Source: Patagioenas fasciata (Eukaryota; Chordata; Aves; Columbiformes; Columbidae). From it: a DNA stretch of 64,000 nt. Below, in pieces: positions 32,101-47,100 of the stretch (the stretch's first letter is position 1; the number at the start of each line of letters is the position of its first letter). The notes under the pieces were generated by a model that was not told the DNA's origin, ran no database searches, and saw only the letters and a list, made by a program, of their open reading frames with translations. The DNA is taken from the NCBI RefSeq assembly GCF_037038585.1, contig NC_092522.1:125966661-126030660 (forward strand), read 5' to 3'. The translations under genes and the position numbers were made by a program.

Positions 32101-35100
32101 ACACAGTGTAAGAACTTCTCCCGCCCTGCCTGGAGCGGGAAGCTCGCTGGAGAGTTCAAGGCTGATAGATGAGCACGGTATCAAAGATACATTAATTCTT
32201 TGAACAGGCAGCTAATAAAGCTTACAGAGATTCCCACTCTAAGACCTTATTTTACCTGGGACAGACCTGAGGAATTGCTTCCACCTAAAAGAACTAATGC
32301 ATCCATAAAATCACACAACAGTTTATCTCCCGAGTCAGGTTCACTATGTCCGTATCCCTCCCGATACGGGTTGCGCAGGAAGAGCCGTAGATTCCATCCC
32401 TGGAAACCTGACACACGAGTCAGAAAACGGTGCCGGTGCTTTGCTTTTCCCCAACGTCTGTCTCGAGTCCTTCCCACTGCATTATAAAACACAAACACCT
32501 TCCCTCGGCCCCCACTGCCGGGAACGCCGCGAGCGTGTCCGGAGCCCTTGTGAAACCCACACGTGAACCGGACCCTCCTGCTGGCCACACCGCGAGCGTG
32601 TCCGGAGCCCTTGTGAAACCCACACGTGAACCGGACCCTCCTGCTGGCCACACCGCGAGCGTGTTCAGAGCCCTTGTGAAACCCACACGTGAACCGGACC
32701 CTCCTGCTGGCCACACCGCGAGCGTGTCCGGAGCCCTTGTGAAACCCACACGTGAACCGGACCCTCCTGCTGGCCACACCATGAGCGTGTCCGGAGCCCT
32801 TGTGAAACCCACACGTGAACCGGACCCTCCCGCTGGCCACACCGCGAGCGTGTTCAGAGCCCTTGTGAAACCCACACATGAACCGGACCCTCCCGCTGGC
32901 CCAGCAGCCACACTCATCCTACAGAACCACGGGTCGGTTTGGTATTACTCATTCTTGGCCGGTTTTTGCTGGACACTGCTCATCCTCACGTCTGCTAGAT
33001 GCTTCTGAATGGTTTCTGAATTGCTGCAAGCAATAACCCCACACTGAATAGTCGCTATATCCTCTGTCCTTTTTCCTCTGTCCTTCCCTGCCTCTCAGAA
33101 CGACGTTCTCCACGATACTGCTCAGGACACCGGCTGCTGCTCCACCCGGGTCTCTCCACATTCTCAGATGAAGCTCGAGAGGAAAATCATTTCAAACATT
33201 CAATCTGGATGTTTCAGACTGAGACTGTACTTTAAGAGTCAGCTACCTGCTCAGGGTGACCTTTCTAACGGGGACTGCTACAAAGAAAGGCCTTAAACTC
33301 TTATTTACAAATGGGCAGAATTAGATAACTCAGTTCTAAAGGAAAGCAGGAAATTCTGACCTGTGGTTTGTCACCTTCCAGTTGGGTCAGCTCCACTGCA
33401 GAGAAATGAAAAGCACACACGTCATACCAAAAGTAAATGTAAAAGCCTCGGAGAGCGGTGGAACCTGAGTTCACAGCGGTACAGACCAGCACACCCTCGG
33501 AGAGCCGTGGAACCTGAGTTCACAGCACTACAGACCAGCACACCCTCGGAGAGCCGTGGAACCTGAGTTCACAGCACTACAGACCAGCACACCCTCGGAG
33601 AGCCGTGGAACCTGAGTTCACAGCGGTACAGACCAGCACACCCTCGGAGAGCCGTGGAACCTGAGTTCACAGCACTACAGACCAGCACACCCTCGGAGAG
33701 CCGTGGAACCTGAGTTCACAGCACTACAGACCAGCACACCCTCGGAGAGCGGTGGAACCTGAGTTCACAGCACTACAGACCAGCACACCCTCGGAGAGCG
33801 GTGGAACCTGAGTTCACAGCACTACAGACCAGCACACCCTCGGAGAGCCGTGGAACCTGAGTTCACAGCACTACAGACCAGCACACCCTCGGAGAGCCGT
33901 GGAACCTGAGTTCACAGCGGTACAGACCAGCACACCCTCGGAGAGCCGTGGAACCTGAGTTCACAGCACTACAGACCAGCACACCCTCGGAGAGCCGTGG
34001 AACCTGAGTTCACAGCGCTACAGACCAGCACACCCTCGGAGAGCCGTGGAACCTGAGTTCACAGCGCTACAGACCAGCACACCCTCGGAGAGCGGTGGAA
34101 CCTGAGTTCACAGCACTACAGACCAGCACACCCTCGGAGAGCGGTGGAACCTGAGTTCACAGCGCTACAGACCAGCACACCCTCGGAGAGCCGTGGAACC
34201 TGAGTTCACAGCGGTACAGACCAGCACACCCTCGGAGAGCCGTGGAACCTGAGTTCACAGCACTACAGACCAGCACACCCTCGGAGAGCCGTGGAACCTG
34301 AGTTCACAGCACTACAGACCAGCACACCCTCGGAGAGCCGTGGAACCTGAGTTCACAGCACTACAGACCAGCACACCCTCGGAGAGCCGTGGAACCTGAG
34401 TTCACAGCACTACAGACCAGCACACCCTCGGAGAGCCGTGGAACCTGAGTTCACAGCGCTACAGACCAGCACACCCTCGGAGAGCCGTGGAACCTGAGTT
34501 CACAGCGCTACAGACCAGCACACCCTCGGAGAGCGGTGGAACCTGAGTTCACAGCACTACAGACCAGCACACCCTCGGAGAGCGGTGGAACCTGAGTTCA
34601 CAGCACTACAGACCAGCACACCCTCGGAGAGCGGTGGAACCTGAGTTCACAGCACTACAGACCAGCACACCCTCGGAGAGCCGTGGAACCTGAGTTCACA
34701 GCGGTACAGACCAGCACACCCTCGGAGAGCCGTGGAACCTGAGTTCACAGCACTACAGACCAGCACACCCTCGGAGAGCGGTGGAACCTGAGTTCACAGC
34801 GGTACAGACCAGCACACCCTCGGAGAGCCGTGGAACCTGAGTTCACAGCGGTACAGACCAGCACACCCTCGGAGAGCCGTGGAACCTGAGTTCACAGCGG
34901 TACAGACCAGCACACCCTCGGAGAGCCGTGGAACCTGAGTTCACAGCGGTACAGACCAGCACACCCTCGGAGAGCGGTGGAACCTGAGTTCACAGCGCTA
35001 CAGACCAGCACACCCTCGGAGAGCCGTGGAACCTGAGTTCACAGCGGTACAGACCAGCACACCCTCGGAGAGCCGTGGAACCTGAGTTCACAGCGGTACA

Positions 35101-38100
35101 GACCAGCACACCCTCGGAGAGCCGTGGAACCTGAGTTCACAGCACTACAGACCAGCACACCCTCGGAGAGCGGTGGAACCTGAGTTCACAGCACTACAGA
35201 CCAGCACACCCTCGGAGAGCGGTGGAACCTGAGTTCACAGCACTACAGACCAGCACACCCTCGGAGAGCGGTGGAACCTGAGTTCACAGCGGTACAGACC
35301 AGCACACCCTCGGAGAGCGGTGGAACCTGAGTTCACAGCACTACAGACCAGCACACCCTTGGAGAGCCGTGGAACCTGAGTTCACAGCACTACAGACCAG
35401 CACACCCTCGGAGAGCGGTGGAACCTGAGTTCACAGCACTACAGACCAGCACACCCTCGGAGAGCGGTGGAACCTGAGTTCACAGCACTACAGACCAGCA
35501 CACCCTCGGAGAGCCGTGGAACCTGAGTTCACAGCGGTACAGACCAGCACACCCTCGGAGAGCGGTGGAACCTGAGTTCACAGCACTACAGACCAGCACA
35601 CCCTCGGAGAGCCGTGGAACCTGAGTTCACAGCACTACAGACCAGCACACCCTCGGAGAGCCGTGGAACCTGAGTTCACAGCACTACAGACCAGCACACC
35701 CTCGGAGAGCGGTGGAACCTGAGTTCACAGCGGTACAGACCAGCACACCCTCGGAGAGCCGTGGAACCTGAGTTCACAGCACTACAGACCAGCACACCCT
35801 CGGAGAGCCGTGGAACCTGAGTTCACAGCGGTACAGACCAGCACACCCTCGGAGAGCCGTGGAACCTGAGTTCACAGCACTACAGACCAGCACACCCTCG
35901 GAGAGCCGTGGAACCTGAGTTCACAGCACTACAGACCAGCACACCCTCGGAGAGCCGTGGAACCTGAGTTCACAGCGGTACAGACCAGCACACCCTCGGA
36001 GAGCGGTGGAACCTGAGTTCACAGCGGTACAGACCAGCACACCCTCGGAGAGCGGTGGAACCTGAGTTCACAGCACTACAGACCAGCACACCCTCGGAGA
36101 GCGGTGGAACCTGAGTTCACAGCACTACAGACCAGCACACCCTCGGAGAGCGGTGGAACCTGAGTTCACAGCGGTACAGACCAGCACACCCTCGGAGAGC
36201 GGTGGAACCTGAGTTCACAGCACTACAGACCAGCACACCCTCGGAGAGCCGTGGAACCTGAGTTCACAGCACTACAGACCAGCACACCCTCGGAGAGCGG
36301 TGGAACCTGAGTTCACAGCACTACAGACCAGCACACCCTCGGAGAGCGGTGGAACCTGAGTTCACAGCACTACAGACCAGCACACCCTCGGAGAGCGGTG
36401 GAACCTGAGTTCACAGCACTACAGACCAGCACACCCTCGGAGAGCGGTGGAACCTGAGTTCACAGCACTACAGACCAGCACACCCTCGGAGAGCGGTGGA
36501 ACCTGAGTTCACAGCACTACAGACCAGCACACCCTCGGAGAGCGGTGGAACCTGAGTTCACAGCACTACAGACCAGCACACCCTCGGAGAGCGGTGGAAC
36601 CTGAATTCACAGCACTACAGACCAGCACACCCTCGGAGAGCGGTGGAACCTGAGTTCACAGCACTACAGACCAGCACACCCTCGGAGAGCCGTGGAACCT
36701 GAATTCACAGCGCTACAGACCAGCACACCCTCGGAGAGCCGTGGAACCTGAGTTCACAGCACTACAGACCAGCACACCCTCGGAGAGCCGTGGAACCTGA
36801 GTTCACAGCACTACAGACCAGCACACCCTCGGAGAGCGGTGGAACCTGAGTTCACAGCACTACAGACCAGCACACCCTCGGAGAGCCGTGGAACCTGAGT
36901 TCACAGCACTACAGACCAGCACACCCTCGGAGAGCCGTGGAACCTGAGTTCACAGCGGTACAGACCAGCACACCCTCGGAGAGCCGTGGAACCTGAGTTC
37001 ACAGCACTACAGACCAGCACACCCTCGGAGAGCCGTGGAACCTGAGTTCACAGCACTACAGACCAGCACACCCTCGGAGAGCGGTGGAACCTGAGTTCAC
37101 AGCGCTACAGACCAGCACACCCTCGGAGAGCGGTGGAACCTGAGTTCACAGCACTACAGACCAGCACACCCTCGGAGAGCCGTGGAACCTGAGTTCACAG
37201 CACTACAGACCAGCACACCCTCGGAGAGCCGTGGAACCTGAGTTCACAGCACTACAGACCAGCACACCCTCGGAGAGCGGTGGAACCTGAGTTCACAGCG
37301 GTACAGACCAGCACACCCTCGGAGAGCCGTGGAACCTGAGTTCACAGCACTACAGACCAGCACACCCTCGGAGAGCCGTGGAACCTGAGTTCACAGCGGT
37401 ACAGACCAGCACACCCTCGGAGAGCCGTGGAACCTGAGTTCACAGCACTACAGACCAGCACACCCTCGGAGAGCCGTGGAACCTGAGTTCACAGCACTAC
37501 AGACCAGCACACCCTCGGAGAGCCGTGGAACCTGAGTTCACAGCGGTACAGACCAGCACACCCTCGGAGAGCGGTGGAACCTGAGTTCACAGCGGTACAG
37601 ACCAGCACACCCTCGGAGAGCGGTGGAACCTGAGTTCACAGCACTACAGACCAGCACACCCTCGGAGAGCGGTGGAACCTGAGTTCACAGCACTACAGAC
37701 CAGCACACCCTCGGAGAGCGGTGGAACCTGAGTTCACAGCGGTACAGACCAGCACACCCTCGGAGAGCGGTGGAACCTGAGTTCACAGCACTACAGACCA
37801 GCACACCCTCGGAGAGCCGTGGAACCTGAGTTCACAGCACTACAGACCAGCACACCCTCGGAGAGCCGTGGAACCTGAGTTCACAGCACTACAGACCAGC
37901 ACACCCTCGGAGAGCGGTGGAACCTGAGTTCACAGCACTACAGACCAGCACACCCTCGGAGAGCCGTGGAACCTGAGTTCACAGCACTACAGACCAGCAC
38001 ACCCTCGGAGAGCGGTGGAACCTGAGTTCACAGCACTACAGACCAGCACACCCTCGGAGAGCCGTGGAACCTGAGTTCACAGCACTACAGACCAGCACAC

Positions 38101-41100
38101 CCTCGGAGAGCCGTGGAACCTGAGTTCACAGCGGTACAGACCAGCACACCCTCGGAGAGCCGTGGAACCTGAGTTCACAGCGGTACAGACCAGCACACCC
38201 TCGGAGAGCGGTGGAACCTGAGTTCACAGCGGTACAGACCAGCACACCCTCGGAGAGCGGTGGAACCTGAGTTCACAGCACTACAGACCAGCACACCCTC
38301 GGAGAGCCGTGGAACCTGAGTTCACAGCACTACAGACCAGCACACCCTCGGAGAGCCGTGGAACCTGAGTTCACAGCACTACAGACCAGCACACCCTCGG
38401 AGAGCCGTGGAACCTGAGTTCACAGCGGTACAGACCAGCACACCCTCGGAGAGCGGTGGAACCTGAGTTCACAGCACTACAGACCAGCACACCCTCGGAG
38501 AGCGGTGGAACCTGAGTTCACAGCACTACAGACCAGCACACCCTCGGAGAGCCGTGGAACCTGAGTTCACAGCACTACAGACCAGCACACCCTCGGAGAG
38601 CCGTGGAACCTGAGTTCACAGCACTACAGACCAGCACACCCTCGGAGAGCCGTGGAACCTGAGTTCACAGCGGTACAGACCAGCACACCCTCGGAGAGCC
38701 GTGGAACCTGAGTTCACAGCACTACAGACCAGCACACCCTCGGAGAGCCGTGGAACCTGAGTTCACAGCACTACAGACCAGCACACCCTCGGAGAGCCGT
38801 GGAACCTGAGTTCACAGCACTACAGACCAGCACACCCTCGGAGAGCGGTGGAACCTGAGTTCACAGCGGTACAGACCAGCACACCCTCGGAGAGCGGTGG
38901 AACCTGAGTTCACAGCACTACAGACCAGCACACCCTCGGAGAGCCGTGGAACCTGAGTTCACAGCACTACAGACCAGCACACCCTCGGAGAGCCGTGGAA
39001 CCTGAGTTCACAGCGGTACAGACCAGCACACCCTCGGAGAGCCGTGGAACCTGAGTTCACAGCACTACAGACCAGCACACCCTCGGAGAGCGGTGGAACC
39101 TGAGTTCACAGCACTACAGACCAGCACACCCTCGGAGAGCCGTGGAACCTGAGTTCACAGCACTACAGACCAGCACACCCTCGGAGAGCGGTGGAACCTG
39201 AGTTCACAGCACTACAGACCAGCACACCCTCGGAGAGCCGTGGAACCTGAGTTCACAGCACTACAGACCAGCACACCCTCGGAGAGCGGTGGAACCTGAG
39301 TTCACAGCACTACAGACCAGCACACCCTCGGAGAGCCGTGGAACCTGAGTTCACAGCACTACAGACCAGCACACCCTCGGAGAGCCGTGGAACCTGAGTT
39401 CACAGCGGTACAGACCAGCACACCCTCGGAGAGCCGTGGAACCTGAGTTCACAGCACTACAGACCAGCACACCCTCGGAGAGCGGTGGAACCTGAGTTCA
39501 CAGCACTACAGACCAGCACACCCTCGGAGAGCCGTGGAACCTGAGTTCACAGCACTACAGACCAGCACACCCTCGGAGAGCGGTGGAACCTGAGTTCACA
39601 GCACTACAGACCAGCACACCCTCGGAGAGCCGTGGAACCTGAGTTCACAGCACTACAGACCAGCACACCCTCGGAGAGCGGTGGAACCTGAGTTCACAGC
39701 ACTACAGACCAGCACACCCTCGGAGAGCGGTGGAACCTGAGTTCACAGCACTACAGACCAGCACACCCTCGGAGAGCGGTGGAACCTGAGTTCACAGCAC
39801 TACAGACCAGCACACCCTCGGAGAGCGGTGGAACCTGAGTTCACAGCACTACAGACCAGCACACCCTCGGAGAGCCGTGGAACCTGAGTTCACAGCGGTA
39901 CAGACCAGCACACCCTCGGAGAGCGGTGGAACCTGAGTTCACAGCGGTACAGACCAGCACACCCTCGGAGAGCGGTGGAACCTGAGTTCACAGCACTACA
40001 GACCAGCACACCCTCGGAGAGCGGTGGAACCTGAGTTCACAGCACTACAGACCAGCACACCCTCGGAGAGCCGTGGAACCTGAGTTCACAGCGGTACAGA
40101 CCAGCACACCCTCGGAGAGCCGTGGAACCTGAGTTCACAGCGGTACAGACCAGCACACCCTCGGAGAGCGGTGGAACCTGAGTTCACAGCACTACAGACC
40201 AGCACACCCTCGGAGAGCGGTGGAACCTGAGTTCACAGCACTACAGACCAGCACACCCTCGGAGAGCCGTGGAACCTGAGTTCACAGCACTACAGACCAG
40301 CACACCCTCGGAGAGCGGTGGAACCTGAGTTCACAGCACTACAGACCAGCACACCCTCGGAGAGCCGTGGAACCTGAGTTCACAGCACTACAGACCAGCA
40401 CACCCTCGGAGAGCCGTGGAACCTGAGTTCACAGCACTACAGACCAGCACACCCTCGGAGAGCCGTGGAACCTGAGTTCACAGCGGTACAGACCAGCACA
40501 CCCTCGGAGAGCCGTGGAACCTGAGTTCACAGCACTACAGACCAGCACACCCTCGGAGAGCCGTGGAACCTGAGTTCACAGCGGTACAGACCAGCACACC
40601 CTCGGAGAGCGGTGGAACCTGAGTTCACAGCACTACAGACCAGCACACCCTCGGAGAGCGGTGGAACCTGAGTTCACAGCGGTACAGACCAGCACACCCT
40701 CGGAGAGCGGTGGAACCTGAGTTCACAGCACTACAGACCAGCACACCCTCGGAGAGCGGTGGAACCTGAGTTCACAGCGGTACAGACCAGCACACCCTCG
40801 GAGAGCCGTGGAACCTGAGTTCACAGCGGTACAGACCAGCACACCCTCGGAGAGCGGTGGAACCTGAGTTCACAGCACTACAGACCAGCACACCCTCGGA
40901 GAGCGGTGGAACCTGAGTTCACAGCACTACAGACCAGCACACCCTCGGAGAGCCGTGGAACCTGAGTTCACAGCACTACAGACCAGCACACCCTCGGAGA
41001 GCCGTGGAACCTGAGTTCACAGCACTACAGACCAGCACACCCTCGGAGAGCCGTGGAACCTGAGTTCACAGCACTACAGACCAGCACACCCTCGGAGAGC

Positions 41101-44100
41101 CGTGGAACCTGAGTTCACAGCAGTACAGACCAGCACACCCTCGGAGAGCCGTGGAACCTGAGTTCACAGCACTACAGACCAGCACACCCTCGGAGAGCCG
41201 TGGAACCTGAGTTCACAGCACTACAGACCAGTGCACCCGGTATGTGAACACAGCACGCTGCAGAAATGGCAATTAACGGAATGAGCAGGTCCATGGACAC
41301 ACGCAGTGGGATGGGCAGAGGTTAAACATGCAGAGAGTGTCACTAACTGGTCAGTGTGTGTTCAGAGGGTCCTCGAGCAGGAGGAAACGGGCAGTTTAGT
41401 CAATCTGCTCCATACAGATCTCCAAGGAGCTTTCAAATACATCATCAAGTGTTTTCCACACTAAGTGGCCCTGGGAGAAGGAGCCAGGTGAGAGGAGCAG
41501 AGGGCTCCAGAACAGGGGATGGCCGCGGCTCCTCGGAGACTCGTGGTGTTCAACACCTGCGCAAACCATCTGGAAGAGGGGTCAGTGAGAAGTGATGGAT
41601 CATCCCTGGTCATCAACACTAAAATAACTTACAAAATGAAGCATCAAGAGCAAGACCTTGTGATTTCACGTGATACTGGCAGATGAGATTCCTCACCGAC
41701 AAAAACAAGAACCTCCATGTGTACATTGGACTCAAATCTGTCTGTTACTGCTCAGGAAAGATCTGGAAGAAACTGGGGACAGAGTTCTGAAATGTCAGCT
41801 TTACACCAGACCGGCGAACACGTCGTTAGGAATTGTTACCAAAAGAACGGAGAATAAAGCAGAAACACTCATGTGAGAACAAACCCAGGGTGTGTGTGCA
41901 GGCCGGGCACGGGCAGAGGCACAGAGACAGGACGAGCCCAGCCGGGGCGGCGGAGCCCCCAGCACGTCCGGCACCGCAGCCTGACGAGCCCCATGGCTCC
42001 GGCGCCTCATCGCCTGCGCGGGGTCCCCAGCACGACCCACGGTGCAACGTGTGTTTCACACAACAAACGCTGGTGTTTAACCACGCAGACCCCTGCGCAA
42101 CAGAGACAAGGCCAGGGCTCTTCTGACTGGAAGAAAGGACACCGGGTCCAAAACGCTGAAAGTGGAAGTGCCAACGCAGTGATTGCTTACCAACTCCTCA
42201 TACGCGCTGGGGGCACTGCCGCGAAATTATCAGGCAGCAGATTTAGGTCAAAGCCTTTTTTCAAATAATAAATTAAGTGCTGTACAAAAGATCCTACACA
42301 AATAAACACCAAACACATAAATCTGGTTTAAAATGCAATCAGCTGAGTTCCCGAAGGGTCCATCAAGAAGGCTGGAGCACATGTAAGATGAATGGTTGCA
42401 ACCCACAGCCCCAGGAGCCCGCACGCGGGGCCGGGAAGGGGTCAGGGAACGATCTGCCCCTTCCCTCTTCCCTCGCCAAGCGGTTCTGCAGCCACCAGAA
42501 CACACTGACCGGACTGGGACCTCCGGTCTGAGCTCACGCAGGTTTTCTCTGCTGTGACGACCCCGTCCAGCTCATCCGCCACAAAAACAGCCATTCCACA
42601 AGTTTTCAAAGACAGAACACAAATCTCATTTCGATTTGCCGTTAACCCGTGACCTTCCTCCTGGAAACCCCGAGGAAGGTTCGGAACCTTAGCTGATGAC
42701 ATCTACCAAAGGAAACGCGTGCCAAGAGGAGCCCGATTCCCAAGGACAGACAGACACTGCCCGAGCAGCCCTGAAGGGCCTGGTGAGAGGGGACGCAGTT
42801 ACCTCCGTGTCCGTCGTAGACCGAGAACATGGCCGTTTCACTGTCCAGCTCGGGGATGCAGTTGTGCGCGTCCTGAAAGAGAGAGCAGAAGCTTGGAATG
42901 ACACGGGTTGCACTGGACCCCGCAGAAAGAGGGAGAAGGGAGCGGGGAGGCTATCGGCACCGACACGGGATTCTCAAATCTGGAGGGACAGCCAGAGCAG
43001 TCAGAAAACCTCTCGCATCCCCGAAAGCTCACGTGGTGAGCATCCGTCCTCAAAGAGGGGCAGGGACCTGTGACACCGTGCTGCTCTGTGCTGGAGCAGG
43101 AACCAGCCTGGGCACCAGTGGCCGGGCTGGAAACCCCTCCAGACCGCGGTACAACTCCAGACATGGCTGGGCTGGGGAGAACCGGCCCCTGTGCTCAGGG
43201 TACCCGTGAGGCTCAGCAGAACCAGCCCTGTGCTCAGGGTACCCGTGAGGCTCAGCAGAACCAGCCCTGTGCTCAGGGTACCCGTGAGGCTCAGCAGAAC
43301 CAGCCCTGTGCTCAGGGTACCCGTGAGGCTCAGCAGAACCAACCCTGTGCTCAGGGTACCCGTGAGGCTCAGCAGAACCAGCCCTGTGCTCAGGGTACCC
43401 GTGAGGCTCAGCAGAACCAGCCCTGTGCTCAGGGTACCAGTGAGGCTCAGCAGAACCAGCCCTGTGCTCAGGGTACCCGTGAGGCTCAGCAGAACCAGCC
43501 CTGTGCTCAGGGTACCCGTGAGGCTCAGCAGAACCAGCCCTGTGCTCAGGGTACCCGTGAGGCTCAGCAGAACCAACCCTGTGCTCAGGGTACCTGTGAG
43601 GCTCAGCAGAACCAACCCAGTGCTCAGGGTACCTGTGAGGCTCAGCAGAACCAGCCCTGTGCTCAGGGTACCCGTGAGGCTCAGCAGAACCAACCCTGTG
43701 CTCAGGGTACCCGTGAGGCTCAGCAGAACCAGCCCTGTGCTCGGGGTACCCGTGAGGCTCAGCAGAACCAACCCTGTGCTCAGGGTACCCGTGAGGCTCA
43801 GCAGAACCAGCCCTGTGCTCAGGGTACCCGTGAGGCTCAGCAGAACCAACCCTGTGCTCAGGGTACCCGTGAGGCTCAGCAGAACCAACCCTGTGCTCGG
43901 GGTACCCGTGAGGCTCAGCAGAACCGACCCTGTGCTCGGGGTACCCGTGAGGCTCAGCAGAACCGACCCTGTGCTCGGGGTACCCGTGAGGCTCAGCAGA
44001 ACCAACCCTGTGCTCGGGGTACCCGTGAGGCTCAGCAGAACCAACCCTGTGCTCGGGGTACCCGTGAGGCTCAGCAGAACCAACCCTGTGCTCGGGGTAC

Positions 44101-47100
44101 CCGTGAGGCTCAGCAGAACCAACCCTGTGCTCGGGGTACCCGTGAGGCTCAGCAGAACCAACCCTGTGCTTGGGGTACCCGTGAGGCTCAGCAGAACCAA
44201 CCCTGTGCTCGGGGTACCCGTGAGGCTCAGCAGAACCAACCCTGTGCTCAGGGTACCCGTGAGGCTCAGCAGAACCAACCCTGTGCTCGGGGTACCCGTG
44301 AGGCTCAGCAGAACCAACCCTGTGCTCGGGGTACCCGTGAGGCTCAGCAGAACCAACCCTGTGCTCGGGGTACCCGTGAGGCTCAGCAGAACCAACCCTG
44401 TGCTCGGGGTACCCGTGAGGCTCAGCAGAACCAACCCTGTGCTCAGGGTACCTGTGAGGCTCAGCAGAACCAACCCTGTGCTCAGGGTACCCGTGAGGCT
44501 CAGCAGAACCAACCCTGTGCTCAGGGTACCCGTGAGGCTCAGCAGAACCAACCCTGTGCTCGGGGTACCCGTGAGGCTCAGCAGAACCAACCCTGTGCTC
44601 GGGGTACCCGTGAGGCTCAGCAGAACCAGCCCTGTGCTCGGGGTACCCGTGAGGCTCAGCAGAACCAGCCCTGTGCTCGGGGTACCCGTGAGGCCCGTGT
44701 CACCGCAGCAGCTCCGTCCGTAAGGAACACCAGGCACCAAGCTGTGCTCCGTCGCACAAACTGGTGCCTTGGCTGAGGACTCTCCAGCTGAGTGTAGCTA
44801 TGGAAATACAAGTTAAACTGGTACCAGTATGCAGGCGCCTTCCCACACAGACAAACGCAGCCGGCTCAGGGTCACCGGTAGGGTCTGGCCTCTCTCACCG
44901 ACGCTCTGCCCCATTCTTGCCAAACGAGAGCCACACAAAATGAAAAGCCAGTGGTGAAGCCAGAGGTCAAACACAGGGCCTCTGGACCTCATGACTTCAA
45001 CCAGCCGCAGGCTTTGCCTCTGCTTATCAGGGTGAACACGGTCCCAGCCGTGCCACCAGCCCCACGACAGGCAGCCTGGCACGACACGGCCACCACGTCC
45101 CGCGGGAACAACCAACCGGGCTGGACAGAGCCCTTGGGACAGAGGCTCCTTCCTGCACTTCTGGCCACGTGGGATGCTCCAGGATGGCCCTGTCCTGTCC
45201 CTGGGGACACCCCAGGCCAGGCTGGCTGGGGCTCTGAGCAGCCTGAGCTGGTGAAGATGTCCCTGCTCACGGCAGGGGTGGCACTGGGGAGCTGGGGAGG
45301 TCCTCCCAGCCCAAACCGCCCTGTGACCCTCTGCTGCCCCAAGGCCCGGCCAGCGCTGGCCCCTCTCAGTGCCGGTTCAGCAGCACAGCCAAGAAAAGCA
45401 ACCGGTCAACTGGCAGTGCCAGCCCCAAAGCGCCCCTTGTACAGCACAAACCCCGGTACCACCTCCTCGGGCAAGACAACCGTCCAGGAACCCGCAGAAT
45501 GTCCGGGGCAAGCCGGAGGGAAGGTGCGTCCCAGGGGCTCTGCAGGCTTAAATCAAACTGCGTCCAGCCTTCCCTGCGCGCTCCCAGACCACGAACAGCA
45601 GCACCAGCTGCGCACACAGCGACCTTTCTCTCCTCGAGGTCGCTCGGAGCAGCAGACGCTGAAGGTGGCACCACCCAGACTTCACAGGGGGGCCCCGACC
45701 GCTCCCACCCCACGGGTGAGCAACCAAACCGGGCCGGTGCGGCGCAAAGCCTGGAACTGGTGATGAACTGAACCTCTCCTAAACCACGGATGAGCTGAAC
45801 CTCTCCTAAACCACGGATGGGCTGAACCTCTCCTAAACCACGGATGGGCTGAACCTCTCCTAAACCACGGATGGGCTGAACCTCTCCTAAACCACGGATG
45901 AGCTGAACCTCTCTCCTAAACCACGGATGGGCTGAACCTCCCTCCTAAACCACGGATGGGCTGAACCTCTCTCCTAAACCATGGATAGGCTGAACCTCTC
46001 TCCTGAACCACGGATGGGCTGAACCTCTCTCCTGAACCACGGATGGGCTGAACCTCTCTCCTGAACCACGGATGGGCTGAACCTCTCTCCTAAACCATGG
46101 ATAGGCTGAACCTCTCTCCTAAACCATGGATAGGCTGAACCTCTCTCCTAAACCACGGGTGGGCTGAACCTCTCTCCTAAACCAGAGATGAGCTGAACCT
46201 CTCTCCTAAACCACGGATGGGCTGAACCTCTCTCCTAAACCACAGATGGACTGAACCTCTCTCCTAAACTCTCCTCCTGCTCAACTAATCTCCCAAGATT
46301 CCTTAAAGTTCAAGCCCTCACCTACCAGCTCACGTCCTGACCGCACCTCACACGCTGTTGCAAGAGCAATCATGATATTTTAACCAATGTGATCTGGTCT
46401 CTCTGCTGTTCATCACCTCAGAAGTCAAAGGCGCTGCAGCTGCCCCAGAACACTGCGCTCACTGCAGGGGTCAAGGCTCTGGATGGATCCACAGCGCCAG
46501 GGACAGCTCCTCCTCCTCCGGAGCCCCCAGAACCCCACTCCCCTGCAACTTCTACCGAGTGCTGAGGAAAACAGAGCGAGGTTCTGGGTCTGTGCTGCAC
46601 TCAGTGCAATGAAACTCTTGACGCTGTGATGGAAACAGTGTCTGAACAGGCAGATTAAATCATAGTTCAGAACAAAAAAATTACTCTGAATTACACCGTA
46701 GGAAATTTAACCAGAGAGCTTGCTGGAAACAGCAAATGAAAATAAGAATCAGCATTTTAATGCTCACTGTTCAGAGCATTTACAGAAGTGAGTGAGACGG
46801 CAAAACCACAACGAAGTAACTGGGGTAAGTCCCAGGTGACGGAGCAGCAGTTCAATCGGAGCAAGTAAGGCAAACGCTGCGGGGAGGAGACCCGGAGCCT
46901 GCAGCAAAACGCGTCACTGTGCTGGGTCTGTGGAGCACTCAGCCGCCCGCCAGCTCCGCACCGCTCCGGCGGGCTGGTGTCACCCCCCGGTGTCACCCCC
47001 GTGTCCCCAGCACCCCAGAGAGCAGCTGGCTGGCAGTGAAAGGGCTGGTGTCACCCCCTGGTGTCACCCCCGTGTCCCCAGCACCCCAGAGAGGGGTTGG

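Noticed and set aside
31133-32184. Proline-rich and glycine-rich open frames
   Set aside because: They are translations of the (GGGGGGGAGC)n array and immediate flanks.
33447-41233. CRISPR-like repeat array
   Set aside because: The 49-bp units are contiguous with no unique spacers, and the host is a vertebrate. It is a VNTR.
43001-44776. Open frames of 510-579 residues on both strands
   Set aside because: They are produced wholly by the stop-free 39-bp tandem unit inside a PPM1G intron. There is no start context, no non-repeat coding sequence and no splice logic.
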